Below are positions 35,444 to 44,055 of a stretch of DNA of 64,000 nt, one piece after another. This DNA comes from Betaproteobacteria bacterium (GTDB taxonomy: Bacteria > Pseudomonadota > Gammaproteobacteria > Burkholderiales > JACQAP01). Position numbers and translations under genes: made by a program. The notes under the pieces were generated by a model, which worked only from the letters and a program-made list of their open reading frames with translations, did not search any database and was not told the origin of the DNA. The stretch lies in contig JACQAP010000008.1 of the NCBI GenBank assembly GCA_016194905.1, forward strand, positions 310,001 to 374,000, read 5' to 3'. Positions within the stretch are counted from its first letter, which is position 1, and each line of letters begins with the position of its first letter.

Positions 35444-36631
35444 ATGGGACCCCTCTCCGACATCAAGGTTCTCGAACTCGGCACGCTGATTGCCGGGCCG
35501 TTCTGCTCGCGCATCCTGGCCGAATTCGGTGCGCAGGCGATCAAGGTCGAATCCCCCGACGGCGGCGATCCGCTGCGCCAGTGGCGCAAGCTGCACCATG
35601 GTACCTCGCTGTGGTGGTACGTGCAGGCACGCAACAAGAAGTCGGTGACCGTGAACATGCGCGAGCCGGACGGCCAGGAAATCGTCCGCGAGCTGGCCGG
35701 TCAAGCCGACATCGTCATCGAAAATTTCCGCCCCGGCGCGCTGGAGAAATGGGGTCTGGGCTGGGAGGAATTGTCGAAGCGCAATCCCGGGCTGGTCATG
35801 GTCAGGTTGTCGGGCTACGGCCAGACCGGCCCGTATCGGGAACGAGCCGGATTCGGCGCCATCGGCGAGGCGATGGGGGGATTGCGTTACGTCACCGGGT
35901 ATCCGGATCGGCCGCCGGTGCGGGTCGGCATCAGTCTCGGCGATGCGATAGCTTCGCTCTATGGCGTGATCGGCGCGCTGATGGCGTTGCGCCATCGCGA
36001 AGTCAACGGCGGCAAAGGCCAGGTCGTGGACGTGGCGTTGTACGAATCGGTGTTCAGCCTGATGGAGAGCCTGCTGCCGGAATACGACATGACCGGTTTC
36101 GTGCGCGAGCGCAGCGGGGCCTCGCTGCCGGGCATCGTGCCGTCGAACACTTACACGACGCGAGACGGCAAGTACGTGGTGATCGGCGCCAACGGCGACT
36201 CGATCTTCAGGCGCATGATGGCCGCGATCGACCGCACCGATCTCGCGGAGGATCCTGCGCTCGCGCGCAATGACGGCAGGGTGGCGCGTACCGACGAGCT
36301 GGACAAGGTCATCGGCGACTGGTGTGCGGCGCACGATCTGGATCACGTGCTGAAGGTGCTGGCGGACGCGCAGGTGCCGTCGGGAAAAATCTACGACATC
36401 GCCGATGTCGTCGGCGACCTGCAGTATCGCGCTCGTGGCATGATCGAGCAGGCACGGCTGCCGGACGGCAGGCAGATGAAAGTGCCGGGCGTGGTGCCGA
36501 AGCTCACGGCTACGCCCGGGGGGACGCGCTGGCTCGGGCCGAAGCTGGGCGAGCACACGCGTGAAGTGCTGGCCGAACTCGGCTACGATGAGGGCCGGAT
36601 CGCGGAGTTGAAATCCCGCGGCATCATTTAA
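35444..36631 (+). CDS. CaiB/BaiF family (family III) CoA transferase
   Basis: Moves CoA between acyl groups. The 395-residue protein has the family start (IKVLELGTLIAGPFCSRILAEFGA), the catalytic-Asp region IVIENFRPGALEKWGLGW near residue 92, SGYGQTGPYRERAG near 122 and the C-terminal GRQMKVPGVVPKL. The ATG is fixed by homology, but the bases before it are the heptamer array, so there is no Shine-Dalgarno sequence. It is followed after 36 bp by a CBS gene and then an MFS gene. The acyl substrate is unknown. Confidence 0.88.
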   Translation: MGPLSDIKVLELGTLIAGPFCSRILAEFGAQAIKVESPDGGDPLRQWRKLHHGTSLWWYVQARNKKSVTVNMREPDGQEIVRELAGQADIVIENFRPGALEKWGLGWEELSKRNPGLVMVRLSGYGQTGPYRERAGFGAIGEAMGGLRYVTGYPDRPPVRVGISLGDAIASLYGVIGALMALRHREVNGGKGQVVDVALYESVFSLMESLLPEYDMTGFVRERSGASLPGIVPSNTYTTRDGKYVVIGANGDSIFRRMMAAIDRTDLAEDPALARNDGRVARTDELDKVIGDWCAAHDLDHVLKVLADAQVPSGKIYDIADVVGDLQYRARGMIEQARLPDGRQMKVPGVVPKLTATPGGTRWLGPKLGEHTREVLAELGYDEGRIAELKSRGII

Positions 36632-36667
36632 GGGGCTCTCGGACGAGGGTGCCGGGGAGGAGCAGGC

Positions 36668-37114
36668 ATGCAGGTCAAGGACATTCTCAAGATCAAGGGC
36701 GGCCAGATATTCAGCATCGGGCCGGATGCGCTGCTGCCGCAGGCCGTGAGCCTGATGGTCGAGCACGACATCGGTTCGCTGGTGGTGATGGAGAAAGGGC
36801 AGATGACCGGGCTGCTGACGTTTCGCGAAGTGCTGGCCGCGGTGCATCGTTATCGCGGAGACATCCACGAAGTCAAGGTCAACCAGGTGATGGTGGGGAG
36901 TCCGATCTGCGGCAATCTCGACGACAGCGTCGATCAGATGCGCAGCGTGATGACCGACAACCATGTCCGCTACCTGCCGATCAAGGACAACGGCGCATTG
37001 ATCGGCGTGCTGTCCTTCCACGATGTCGCAAAAGCGTCGTTGCGCGCCGCCAGTTTCGAAAACAAACTCCTCAAACAGTACATCAAGAACTGGCCCGAGC
37101 AGGACAAGACCTGA
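36668..37114 (+). CDS. Two-CBS-domain protein
   Basis: A 148-residue adenylate-sensing type protein made only of two CBS repeats: the first about residues 12-65 (LLPQAVSLMVEHDIGSLVVM ... LTFREVL), the second about 78-130 (SVDQMRSVMTDNHVRYLPI ... LSFHDVA). GAGGAG about seven bases before the ATG is a good ribosome site. Stand-alone CBS pairs bind AMP/ATP and modulate a partner; the flanking CoA transferase and transporter are candidates. Confidence 0.88.
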   Translation: MQVKDILKIKGGQIFSIGPDALLPQAVSLMVEHDIGSLVVMEKGQMTGLLTFREVLAAVHRYRGDIHEVKVNQVMVGSPICGNLDDSVDQMRSVMTDNHVRYLPIKDNGALIGVLSFHDVAKASLRAASFENKLLKQYIKNWPEQDKT

Positions 37115-37133
37115 GCCTCGCCGATTCGAACCG

Positions 37134-38444
37134 GTGAGCGCCCCACCCTCCAGGCATCTGGCCGACGATGTCCGTCCCCGCGAAGTGTGGGGCTGGATGA
37201 TGTTCGACTTCGCCAACTCCGGCTATACCACCGTGGTCATTACCGCGGTATTCAACGCGTATTTCGTTGCCGTCGTCGCCGGCAAGGAAGTGTGGGCGAC
37301 TTTTGCGTGGACTTTCGCGTTATCGGTTTCCTATGCGCTCATCGTCGTCACCGCGCCGCTGATCGGCGCGTACGCCGATGCGCATGCGGCGAAGAAGCGC
37401 CTGCTGGCGATCACGACGATCGGTTGCGTCGCCGCCACCGCCGCGCTGGCCCTGGTCGGTCCGGGCGATCTGGCGCTGGGCATCGCGCTGCTGGTCGTTT
37501 CGAATTTTTTCTACGGCACCGGCGAAAACCTGATCGCCGCTTTCCTGCCGGAGCTGGCCAAAGGCGGCGCACTAGGCAAGGTGTCCGGCTGGGGCTGGGC
37601 GCTGGGCTATATTGGCGGACTGGTGAGCCTCGGCGCCTCGCTTGCCTACGTGACTTGGGCGCAGGCGCAGGGACAATCCTCCGCGCAGTTCGTGCCGGTC
37701 ACCATGCTGATCACCGCGCTGCTGTTCGCGGTTTCCTCGCTGCCGACTTTCCTTTATCTCAGGGAGCGCGCAGCGCCGCAGACTATGCCCGGCGGTGCGT
37801 ACGCCAGTGCGTTCACGCGCACCTGGGAAACCTTGCGCGACGCCGGCCGCTATCGCGACCTGATGCGCTTTCTCGTCTGCATCCTGTTCTACCAGGGCGG
37901 CGTGCAGGCGGTGATCACGCTGGCGGCGATCTATGCCGAGCAGGCGATGAAGTTCAACACGCAGCAGACCATCATGCTCATCCTGGTGGTCAATGTGACC
38001 GCCAGCATCGGTGCGCTAGCTTTCGGTCAATTACAGGACAAACTCGGGCACGTGCGCACGCTGGCGATCACGCTCGCCGGGTGGTGCGTGATGGTATTGC
38101 TGGCCTGGCTCGCCGATGGCCCGGCGATGTTCTGGATCGCGGCCAATCTTGCCGGCATCTGTCTCGGCGCCAGCCAGTCGGCGGGGCGCGCACTGGTGGG
38201 CTACATGAGTCCGCCGGACCGGCGCGCGGAATTCTTTGGGCTTTGGGGGTTGGCGGTGAAGCTGTCTTCGATCCTCGGCCCGATCACCTACGGCGTGGTC
38301 AGCTGGATGTCGGGAGGCGACCATCGTCTCGCGATCCTCATTACGGGCAGCTATTTCGTCGGCGGACTGGTGTTGCTGGCTGGCATCGATGCGCAGCGTG
38401 GACATCTCGCCGCGCTGCGCGACAAGGCCGCCGGTCCTTCCTGA
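37134..38444 (+). CDS. MFS transporter, UMF1 (Atg22-like) family
   Basis: A 436-residue protein with about 12 membrane helices. The UMF1 family start is plain: EVWGWMMFDFANSGYTTVVITAVFNAYFV, followed by GAYADAHAAKKR between helices 2 and 3 and GTGENLIAAFLPELA. The GTG at 37134 is the last suitable start before this homology, 19 bp after the CBS stop. The family includes efflux proteins of unknown substrate, possibly amino acids. Confidence 0.85.
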   Translation: MSAPPSRHLADDVRPREVWGWMMFDFANSGYTTVVITAVFNAYFVAVVAGKEVWATFAWTFALSVSYALIVVTAPLIGAYADAHAAKKRLLAITTIGCVAATAALALVGPGDLALGIALLVVSNFFYGTGENLIAAFLPELAKGGALGKVSGWGWALGYIGGLVSLGASLAYVTWAQAQGQSSAQFVPVTMLITALLFAVSSLPTFLYLRERAAPQTMPGGAYASAFTRTWETLRDAGRYRDLMRFLVCILFYQGGVQAVITLAAIYAEQAMKFNTQQTIMLILVVNVTASIGALAFGQLQDKLGHVRTLAITLAGWCVMVLLAWLADGPAMFWIAANLAGICLGASQSAGRALVGYMSPPDRRAEFFGLWGLAVKLSSILGPITYGVVSWMSGGDHRLAILITGSYFVGGLVLLAGIDAQRGHLAALRDKAAGPS

Positions 38445-38466
38445 ATCCCGGGTTTCCGAAATGACT

Positions 38467-38493
38467 TTGTTCGGATAAACAGCGCGTTATAAT
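38467..38493 (+). promoter_or_regulatory. Sigma-70-type promoter
   Basis: A perfect TATAAT (-10, 38488) and TTGTTC (-35, 38467) are 15 bp apart, slightly short. It lies 45 bp upstream of the first paralogous unknown gene, which has a GGGGCGG-type ribosome site. Confidence 0.55.
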
Positions 38494-38537
38494 CCCGCCC
38501 TGTCGGGTTTAACGTTTGTCCCCAAGGGGCGGTTCGC

Positions 38538-40085
38538 ATGTTGAAGTGGATCAAGGGTTCGAAGTCGGAACATCCGCTGGCCGACGAGAAGTCAGCGTGC
38601 GAGTTCATCGCCGAATTGCCGCCGCTCGATCCCTACAAGTCGCTTGAGGAGCTTTGTTACTGGCTCGACACGCTGGGTACCGCGGAAGATCTGAAGCCGC
38701 CGCGTGTTCTCGAGATCATCGATCTCATCGATCTCATCGACCAGGCCGCGAAGAACCATCAGCGCAAACTTTCGCAGGACTATCTCAGCGGCAGCGCGCG
38801 CCTGCAGAAATTCCAGGAAACCCGCATCTGGAACACCGTGTTCGCGTTCTGCAAGCAACTCGCCGATACCTATCAGATGTGCCTGACCCGCTTCCAGGCC
38901 GGTGCCGGCGGATGGGGTGCGCTGAAGGGACAAATGCCGATGGCGGTGGCGCGTGCGCTGCGCGCGTTGACGTTGCAACTGAAGTGGCAGTTGCTGCGCT
39001 ACGGACCCGTCGAGAAAAGGGTGTGGGTGCAGATGGGCGAGCTCTACGCCTATGCCGAGGAAAGGGGATATGCCACCACGCCGGTCCTCGTCTATCCGGG
39101 CAAGTTCAGCGAGTCCACGGTGCAGCGTGAGTTCCTCAAGAGCGTGATGCTGAGCATTTCCTCGACCGACAGCCTGCTGCCGGACAAGCTGGAAATCGCC
39201 GAGCGTATCGTCGCGCAGTTTTCCGAATTTTTCGTGATGAATCGCCAGCCCTCGAAAGGTTGCCATTACTACTTCGATCTGAATGAAGACAAGCTGCCCG
39301 CACGCGTGATGTCGCGCCTGCCGATGACGCCGGGCCTGCGTTTCTTCGGGCCGGGCAGCGCCGCGCAGGAACTGGAGAAACTGCTCGCCATCGTGCAAGC
39401 CGACGGCGTGGTGCCATCGAGCATCAATCTGGGCGGCACGTTCGATCCGGAGGTGGTGCTGGAAGCGCTGCGCCACCTCGCGCGCTACTGGGCACCGATT
39501 CCGCCGGCGCGCAGCGAGGAGAGGCGCAATGCCGTATCGCGCATGAGCGTGGTCCATGACTTCGACGAAATCGTGTCCACCATATCCGGGGAAACGCAGG
39601 ACTTGTCGTTCGACAGTTCGATCGAGGTCTGGACGGTCGAGAACGAGAGCGAAGGCGGTTATGGTGCGCTCATGCCGCAGGTCAGGAGCGACTGGCTGCG
39701 GGTGGGCACGCTGCTGGGTGTCAGGATCGAGGACGGTGCATCATGGGGCGTGGGCATCGTGCGCCGGATGTCGGCTTACGATCACAAGCAGCGCTACGTC
39801 GGCATCCAGGTGCTGACCAAGGACGCAACCGTGGTGAAGCTCGCGGCGATCAGCGCAGCGGGTGGTGCGGAACCGGAGAGCGCGCTCCTGCTGCCGTCGA
39901 ATGCGCACGACACCAATGGCGCGGCCGAAATGAATCTGCTGCTGAAGCCGGGGGCGTTTTCGCCGCAGAAAAGCATGGAGATGCGCGCCTACGAGCGCCG
40001 CTACCTGCTGGTGCCGCGCAGGCTGATGGAAGGCGGGCACGATTTCGACATGGCGCGCTTCCGCGTCATGCAGCGTGCTGCTTGA
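38538..40085 (+). CDS. Conserved hypothetical protein, paralogue 1
   Basis: A 515-residue soluble protein with no signal or membrane segment. The N-terminal two thirds are helical (repeated LKWQLLRYGPVEKRVW-type segments). The last 150 residues form a beta-rich domain with ENESEGGYGALMP, WGVGIVRRMSAYD and a final ERRYLLVPRRLMEGGHDFDMARF. The next gene encodes a clear paralogue. The C-terminal domain recalls PilZ-like barrels in its GIVRR strand pattern, but I do not see the RxxxR...DxSxxG c-di-GMP motif, so no function is assigned. It has its own promoter. Confidence 0.8.
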   Translation: MLKWIKGSKSEHPLADEKSACEFIAELPPLDPYKSLEELCYWLDTLGTAEDLKPPRVLEIIDLIDLIDQAAKNHQRKLSQDYLSGSARLQKFQETRIWNTVFAFCKQLADTYQMCLTRFQAGAGGWGALKGQMPMAVARALRALTLQLKWQLLRYGPVEKRVWVQMGELYAYAEERGYATTPVLVYPGKFSESTVQREFLKSVMLSISSTDSLLPDKLEIAERIVAQFSEFFVMNRQPSKGCHYYFDLNEDKLPARVMSRLPMTPGLRFFGPGSAAQELEKLLAIVQADGVVPSSINLGGTFDPEVVLEALRHLARYWAPIPPARSEERRNAVSRMSVVHDFDEIVSTISGETQDLSFDSSIEVWTVENESEGGYGALMPQVRSDWLRVGTLLGVRIEDGASWGVGIVRRMSAYDHKQRYVGIQVLTKDATVVKLAAISAAGGAEPESALLLPSNAHDTNGAAEMNLLLKPGAFSPQKSMEMRAYERRYLLVPRRLMEGGHDFDMARFRVMQRAA

Positions 40086-40168
40086 GTCCCGCCGGAGTCC
40101 GGGCGCGGGAATAACCATTCGCGTGACGATCCGCCGCCGCAGTTCACTCTGTACAAACTCTTCCGTTC

Positions 40169-41614
40169 ATGTCCACGCCCGATAGCGTCCAGCTGCTCGC
40201 CGAATTCGGTAGCCGGCTCGACGCCGTGCATTCGCAGTCCGACCTCAGGCTTGCCTTGCAGATCGAAATAGTCGACCTGGCGGACCGCGGTGCGCGCGAG
40301 TTTCTGGAGGAACTGGAGGCCCGCTATTTTGCAGGCGGCGGAAACGCCGAGTCGGAGGGGCAGTCGCGAGTCTGGGGTCCGGTATCGCTGTATTGCGCGC
40401 AACTCGAAGCGGCCTACATGCATCTGGTCCGGCAGTTTCAGACTTACAGTCAGGGCTGGGCGGAAGTCGGCGACAAGATTCCGATGGTGGTGGCGCGCGC
40501 CCTGCGCGCGACCTCGATGAGGTTGAAGTGGCAGCTCATGCGTTACCTGCCTGTCGAGAAGGATCTCTGGCAGACCCTGTCCCAGTTATGGACCTTCGCC
40601 GAGGACAAGGGCATGGAACAGGCACGGGTCGTGGTCTACGAGGACAAGTCGACGCTGCCTCGCGAATTTCTGAAACCCATGATGCTCGCCGTCTCGGCAG
40701 CCGACAGTCTGCCCGCCCTGGAAGTGGACATCGCCCACCGCGTCATCGATCACCTGTCGGACCGATTCGAACTGCAGCGCCATCCCGCGAAGACCTGCAA
40801 CTTCTTCGTCGACATCGATCGCTGGACGGCGCCGGAGCGCTACACGCCCGTCTCGGTGGTGCGCTCGGGCGCAAGATTTTTCGGTCCGGGCCGCGTCATG
40901 ACGCAGATCGACGAACTCGTTTCGCGGCTGGCCGGCGGCGAGATCGCGCCGAGGGAAATGAATCTGCACGGGATCAGCGACATGGGTGCGGTCGTCCACG
41001 TGCTGGAGCATCTTGGCCGCCACTGGTGGGAGCGGCGTCCGGAACGGCGGGCGGAGCGTCGTCGTTCTCTGTCGCAGATCGGCGTCTTGCACGGCTTCGA
41101 CGCAATCATGACCCGTCTTTCATCGGATGAGATCGTGGAACAGATGCGTCCTCCCGCGGAGACGTGGAGTGTGGAGAACGAGAGCGACGACGGTTACGGT
41201 GCCGTGCTCCCCATGGGCCATGGCGGGTGGCTGCATGTCGGCAAGGTGCTGGCCCTGAAGCCCGCCGATACCCGCATCTGGGCTGTCGGGATCGTGCGCC
41301 GCCTGGCCGCGCAGGAAGGGGGACAGCGCCATATCGGGATCGAGTTGCTGGCTCGCGGGGCCCGGCTCGTGACGCTGCATCGAAGAACCGACGCCCAGCA
41401 AACCTGGAAAGCCCTGCTGTTGCCGTCGCATTCCGGCGGCGACGCGAGCCTGGGTGAAGTGAGTCTCCTGCTGCCCGCGGGCAGCTTCCTGCCCGATTCC
41501 AACCTGGAGATGGAGGTCTACAGCACCAGTTACATCCTGGAGCCGCGCCTCCTGCTCGAGCACGAAAACGACTTCGAGATGGCGCGCTACCGCATCCTGC
41601 AGCGCGTCGGTTAG
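40169..41614 (+). CDS. Conserved hypothetical protein, paralogue 2
   Basis: A 481-residue relative of the preceding protein. Shared landmarks in order: LKWQLMRYLPVEKDLW, PREFLKPMMLAVSAADSLP (against REFLKSVMLSISSTDSLLP), FFVDI, ARFFGPGRV (against LRFFGPGSA), LHGFDAIMT, ENESDDGYGAVLP, WAVGIVRRLAA and the end NDFEMARYRILQRVG. It therefore arose by tandem duplication and has since diverged. The C-terminal ERR is replaced by YSTSY. The 83-bp gap holds no terminator, so both are probably co-transcribed. Confidence 0.8.
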   Translation: MSTPDSVQLLAEFGSRLDAVHSQSDLRLALQIEIVDLADRGAREFLEELEARYFAGGGNAESEGQSRVWGPVSLYCAQLEAAYMHLVRQFQTYSQGWAEVGDKIPMVVARALRATSMRLKWQLMRYLPVEKDLWQTLSQLWTFAEDKGMEQARVVVYEDKSTLPREFLKPMMLAVSAADSLPALEVDIAHRVIDHLSDRFELQRHPAKTCNFFVDIDRWTAPERYTPVSVVRSGARFFGPGRVMTQIDELVSRLAGGEIAPREMNLHGISDMGAVVHVLEHLGRHWWERRPERRAERRRSLSQIGVLHGFDAIMTRLSSDEIVEQMRPPAETWSVENESDDGYGAVLPMGHGGWLHVGKVLALKPADTRIWAVGIVRRLAAQEGGQRHIGIELLARGARLVTLHRRTDAQQTWKALLLPSHSGGDASLGEVSLLLPAGSFLPDSNLEMEVYSTSYILEPRLLLEHENDFEMARYRILQRVG

Positions 41615-41620
41615 ATCCGG

Positions 41621-41788
41621 TTAACCGCGAAGGCGCAAAGGAAGCGCGAAGAAACCCAAAGGGGAATTGAAAGCGGCAAACGAACCTATGGGGCGTCGAG
41701 AACCGGGTAGTGCCGAACCATTCGCCGAAATTTTTTTCTCGCCCTTCTTTGCGTTACCTTTGCGTCTTCGCGCCTTTGCGGTGAAGTG
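41621..41788. repeat. Long imperfect palindrome, CGCAAAGG-type units
   Basis: Left arm (aaccgcgaaggcgcaaagg...) and right arm (...cctttgcgtcttcgcgcctttgcgg) are complementary across about 40 bp; the interior is unique. It fills the space between two convergent genes. Confidence 0.8.
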
Positions 41789-41793
41789 TTGCT

Positions 41794-42459
41794 TTAGAGC
41801 AGTACCCGCGTAAGCCACGCGCTGATATCCTCGAGTTCCCCGGCGCAGACCGAGTGCGGCATCGGATACTGGTGCCAGTCGACGTCGTAACCGAGTTTCA
41901 GCAGTTGATCGCGCGATGCTATCCCCAGCGGCAACGGCACGATATTGTCGGCGATGCCGTGACCCAGGAAAATCGGCACGTCCTTGTTCGCCGCGTTGCG
42001 TTCTTTCTCGATCTTCGGCGTCAGCGGCAGATAAGCAGAAAGCGACATCACGCCGGCCAGCCGTTCGGGCTGCCGCAATCCGGTCTGCAGCGAAATCACG
42101 CCACCCTGTGAAAATCCCGCGATGACGATGCGGCCCATTGGCACGCCGCGCGATTCCTCCTTCGCGATCAGTTCCTCGATCATCTTCTGCGACTGCCGCA
42201 GGCCTTGTTCGTCTTCCTTCATGACCAGATCCTGATAGACGATGTCGTACCAGGCGCGCATCACGAAGCCGCCATTGATGGTCACCGGGCGCATCGGTGC
42301 ATGCGGGAATACGAAGCGAATGCCCAGCGGCGGCAGCGACAGCTCCTGGACGATCGGCACGAAGTCGTTGCCGTCGGCGCCCAGACCGTGCAGCCAGATG
42401 ACGCTGTGGCTCGGTTTCGGTTTGGTCTCGATCTCTATTACTTGCAGTTGTTCAGCCAT
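41794..42459 (-). CDS. Alpha/beta-hydrolase carboxylesterase (phospholipase/carboxylesterase family)
   Basis: A 221-residue serine esterase. The nucleophile elbow is GFSQGG near residue 114, the catalytic Asp lies in GHGIADNIVP and the His in MPHSVCAGE. IWLHGLGADGNDFVP near 22 forms the oxyanion loop, and the length matches the EstB/acyl-protein-thioesterase-like family. These cytosolic esterases hydrolyse short acyl esters; substrate unknown. It stands between two long palindromic repeats. Confidence 0.88.
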   Translation of the reverse strand: MAEQLQVIEIETKPKPSHSVIWLHGLGADGNDFVPIVQELSLPPLGIRFVFPHAPMRPVTINGGFVMRAWYDIVYQDLVMKEDEQGLRQSQKMIEELIAKEESRGVPMGRIVIAGFSQGGVISLQTGLRQPERLAGVMSLSAYLPLTPKIEKERNAANKDVPIFLGHGIADNIVPLPLGIASRDQLLKLGYDVDWHQYPMPHSVCAGELEDISAWLTRVLL

Positions 42460-42476
42460 GATTTAGGTCAAGATCG

Positions 42477-42650
42477 TGGGACACGGAGTTCACAGAGAGA
42501 AAAGAGAGAACGCAGAGGAAAAGAAACAAGAACGGTTCCTGAAAAGTTAAATTTTTGCAAGTTATACACTCCGACGCTAGCTGGGAGCTTCTTCTGATCA
42601 GTTATTGCCCTTCTCTGCGCCCTCTGTGTTTGCTGCGCCTCTGCGTTGGG
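42477..42650. repeat. Long imperfect palindrome, CACRGAG/CGCAGAGG-type units
   Basis: Left arm (acacggagttcacagaga...cgcagagg) pairs with the right arm (ctctgcgccctctgtg...cctctgcg). The interior is unique. It occupies the whole gap between the esterase and mog genes. Confidence 0.75.
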
Positions 42651-42658
42651 TGGAATCA

Positions 42659-43252
42659 TTAGGTTTTGGGGCGTATTGCGGACTTGGGACGGAAGGCTTT
42701 GCAGACGGCGTCGTCGGTTTCGATGTAAGGCCCGCCGATCAGGTCTATGCAGTAGGGGATCGCGGCAAAGATGCCATGCACGATTTGCTTGCCATCTGCG
42801 TCTTTCAGGCCTTCCAGCGTCTCGCGAATGGATTTCGGCTGGCCGGGCAGGTTGACGATCAGCGTCCTGCCGCGGATCACGCCGACCTGGCGCGACAGGA
42901 TGGCGGTCGGCACGAAATGCAGGCTGATCTGGCGCATCTGCTCGCCGAAGCCGGGCATCTCGCGATCGGCGATCGCGAGCGTGGCCTCCGGCGTCACGTC
43001 GCGCGGCGCGGGCCCGGTGCCGCCGGTGGTGAGCACGAGATGGCACCCCTCCTTGTCGCACAACTCCTTCAGGGTATGCGCGATGATCTCCTCCTCGTCC
43101 GGAATGAGGCGCTCGATCACGCGGCGGGAATTGCGAATCGCCCTGCCGAGCCACTCATCCAGCGCCGGCAGGCCTTCGTCCTTGTAAATTCCCTTGGACG
43201 CCCGATCGCTGATCGAGACCAAGCCGATGACCACTTGTTCGTTTTCGCTCAT
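42659..43252 (-). CDS. mog: Molybdopterin adenylyltransferase
   Basis: Adenylates molybdopterin before molybdenum insertion. The 197-residue MogA-type protein shows IGLVSISDRAS at the N-terminus, TTGGTGPAPRDVTPEAT near residue 74 (the MoCF signature), and IVNLPGQPKSIRETL near 143. No MoeA fusion is present. It lies between two repeat palindromes, apparently monocistronic. Confidence 0.92.
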   Translation of the reverse strand: MSENEQVVIGLVSISDRASKGIYKDEGLPALDEWLGRAIRNSRRVIERLIPDEEEIIAHTLKELCDKEGCHLVLTTGGTGPAPRDVTPEATLAIADREMPGFGEQMRQISLHFVPTAILSRQVGVIRGRTLIVNLPGQPKSIRETLEGLKDADGKQIVHGIFAAIPYCIDLIGGPYIETDDAVCKAFRPKSAIRPKT

Positions 43253-43265
43253 ATCAAGAAAATCT

Positions 43266-43430
43266 CAACGCAGAGGGCGCAGAGGGCGCAGAGGACGCAA
43301 AGGAAAGCGATCAAGTAGGAAACCTATTGGGCACACGTTAAGCGCCAAATTGGAAATGGACATGTGGATCGAATTGTTCATGATTTCCTTTGCGCGCTTT
43401 CTTGTTTTTCCTCTGCGCCCTCTGCGTCAA
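43266..43430. repeat. Long imperfect palindrome, CGCAGAGGG-type units
   Basis: Left arm has three consecutive gcagagggc units followed by gcaaaggaaagcg. Right arm is its complement (cctttgcgcgctttc ... cctctgcgccctctgcg). The right arm lies inside the 3' end of darP and supplies its last codons. Confidence 0.85.
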
Positions 43431-43932
43431 CGATTTTATGGGGGGCGGAATTCAGGGTTTCGCGAAGCACCTGGAACAGTTCGCGGAAGCTCTTCGGTGG
43501 TTTGCTGGCCTCGGCCTCGCGTTTGGCATTGCGCATCAGCGTGCGCAACTGCTGGATGTCGGCCCGGGGATAGTCGTTTATCAGTTCCTCGAGCGCCTTT
43601 TCGTCCTTCAGCAGTTTCACGCGCCAGCGTTCGATCAGGTGCAGACGGGCGGTTTCTTCGACCGATACGCCTTTCCATGCGTCAAGCCGGGCGCGAATCG
43701 TTTCAGCGTCGCCTTCCTCGCGCATCAGGCGTCCGATGTATTGCATCTGGCGCCGCAAAGCGCCGAACTTGGAGATGCCGCGGGCTTCCGCAATGGCGTC
43801 GCGCAGGCGCTCCGGCAGGTCGAGTTCGGCAAGCTTGTCTTCACCCACGGCCACCAGTTCCTCGCCCAGATCCTGCAGTGCCTGATCGTCTTGCTTGCGC
43901 TTTGTCCTGCTGGGCTGAACTTCTTCTTCCAC
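43378..43932 (-). CDS. darP: Ribosome biogenesis factor DarP/YjgA (DUF615)
   Basis: A 184-residue helical protein associated with late 50S assembly. Family landmarks: PSRTKRKQDDQALQDLG, LPERLRDAIAEARGI near residue 40, ALRRQMQYIGRLMR and LIERWRVKLL. The last 18 or so residues (EGAEEKQESAQRKS) are read from the palindromic repeat at 43266-43430. It is divergent from pmbA, an arrangement conserved in many proteobacteria. Confidence 0.9.
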   Translation of the reverse strand: MEEEVQPSRTKRKQDDQALQDLGEELVAVGEDKLAELDLPERLRDAIAEARGISKFGALRRQMQYIGRLMREEGDAETIRARLDAWKGVSVEETARLHLIERWRVKLLKDEKALEELINDYPRADIQQLRTLMRNAKREAEASKPPKSFRELFQVLRETLNSAPHKIVDAEGAEEKQESAQRKS

Positions 43933-44055
43933 TGGGTGAGACCTGGGGAGTCCTGAGTCGGCAAGCTGGTATCATAACCAAACATTTCCATCTGCGGCGT
44001 GCCGCCCGAGTTGTCCGGCAGCACGCCGCTTCAATTTTCAGGTTCAGAAGACATC

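Noticed and set aside
35426-37216. 596-codon minus-strand frame opposite the CoA-transferase and CBS genes
   Set aside because: Antisense shadow spanning two supported plus-strand genes and their gap.
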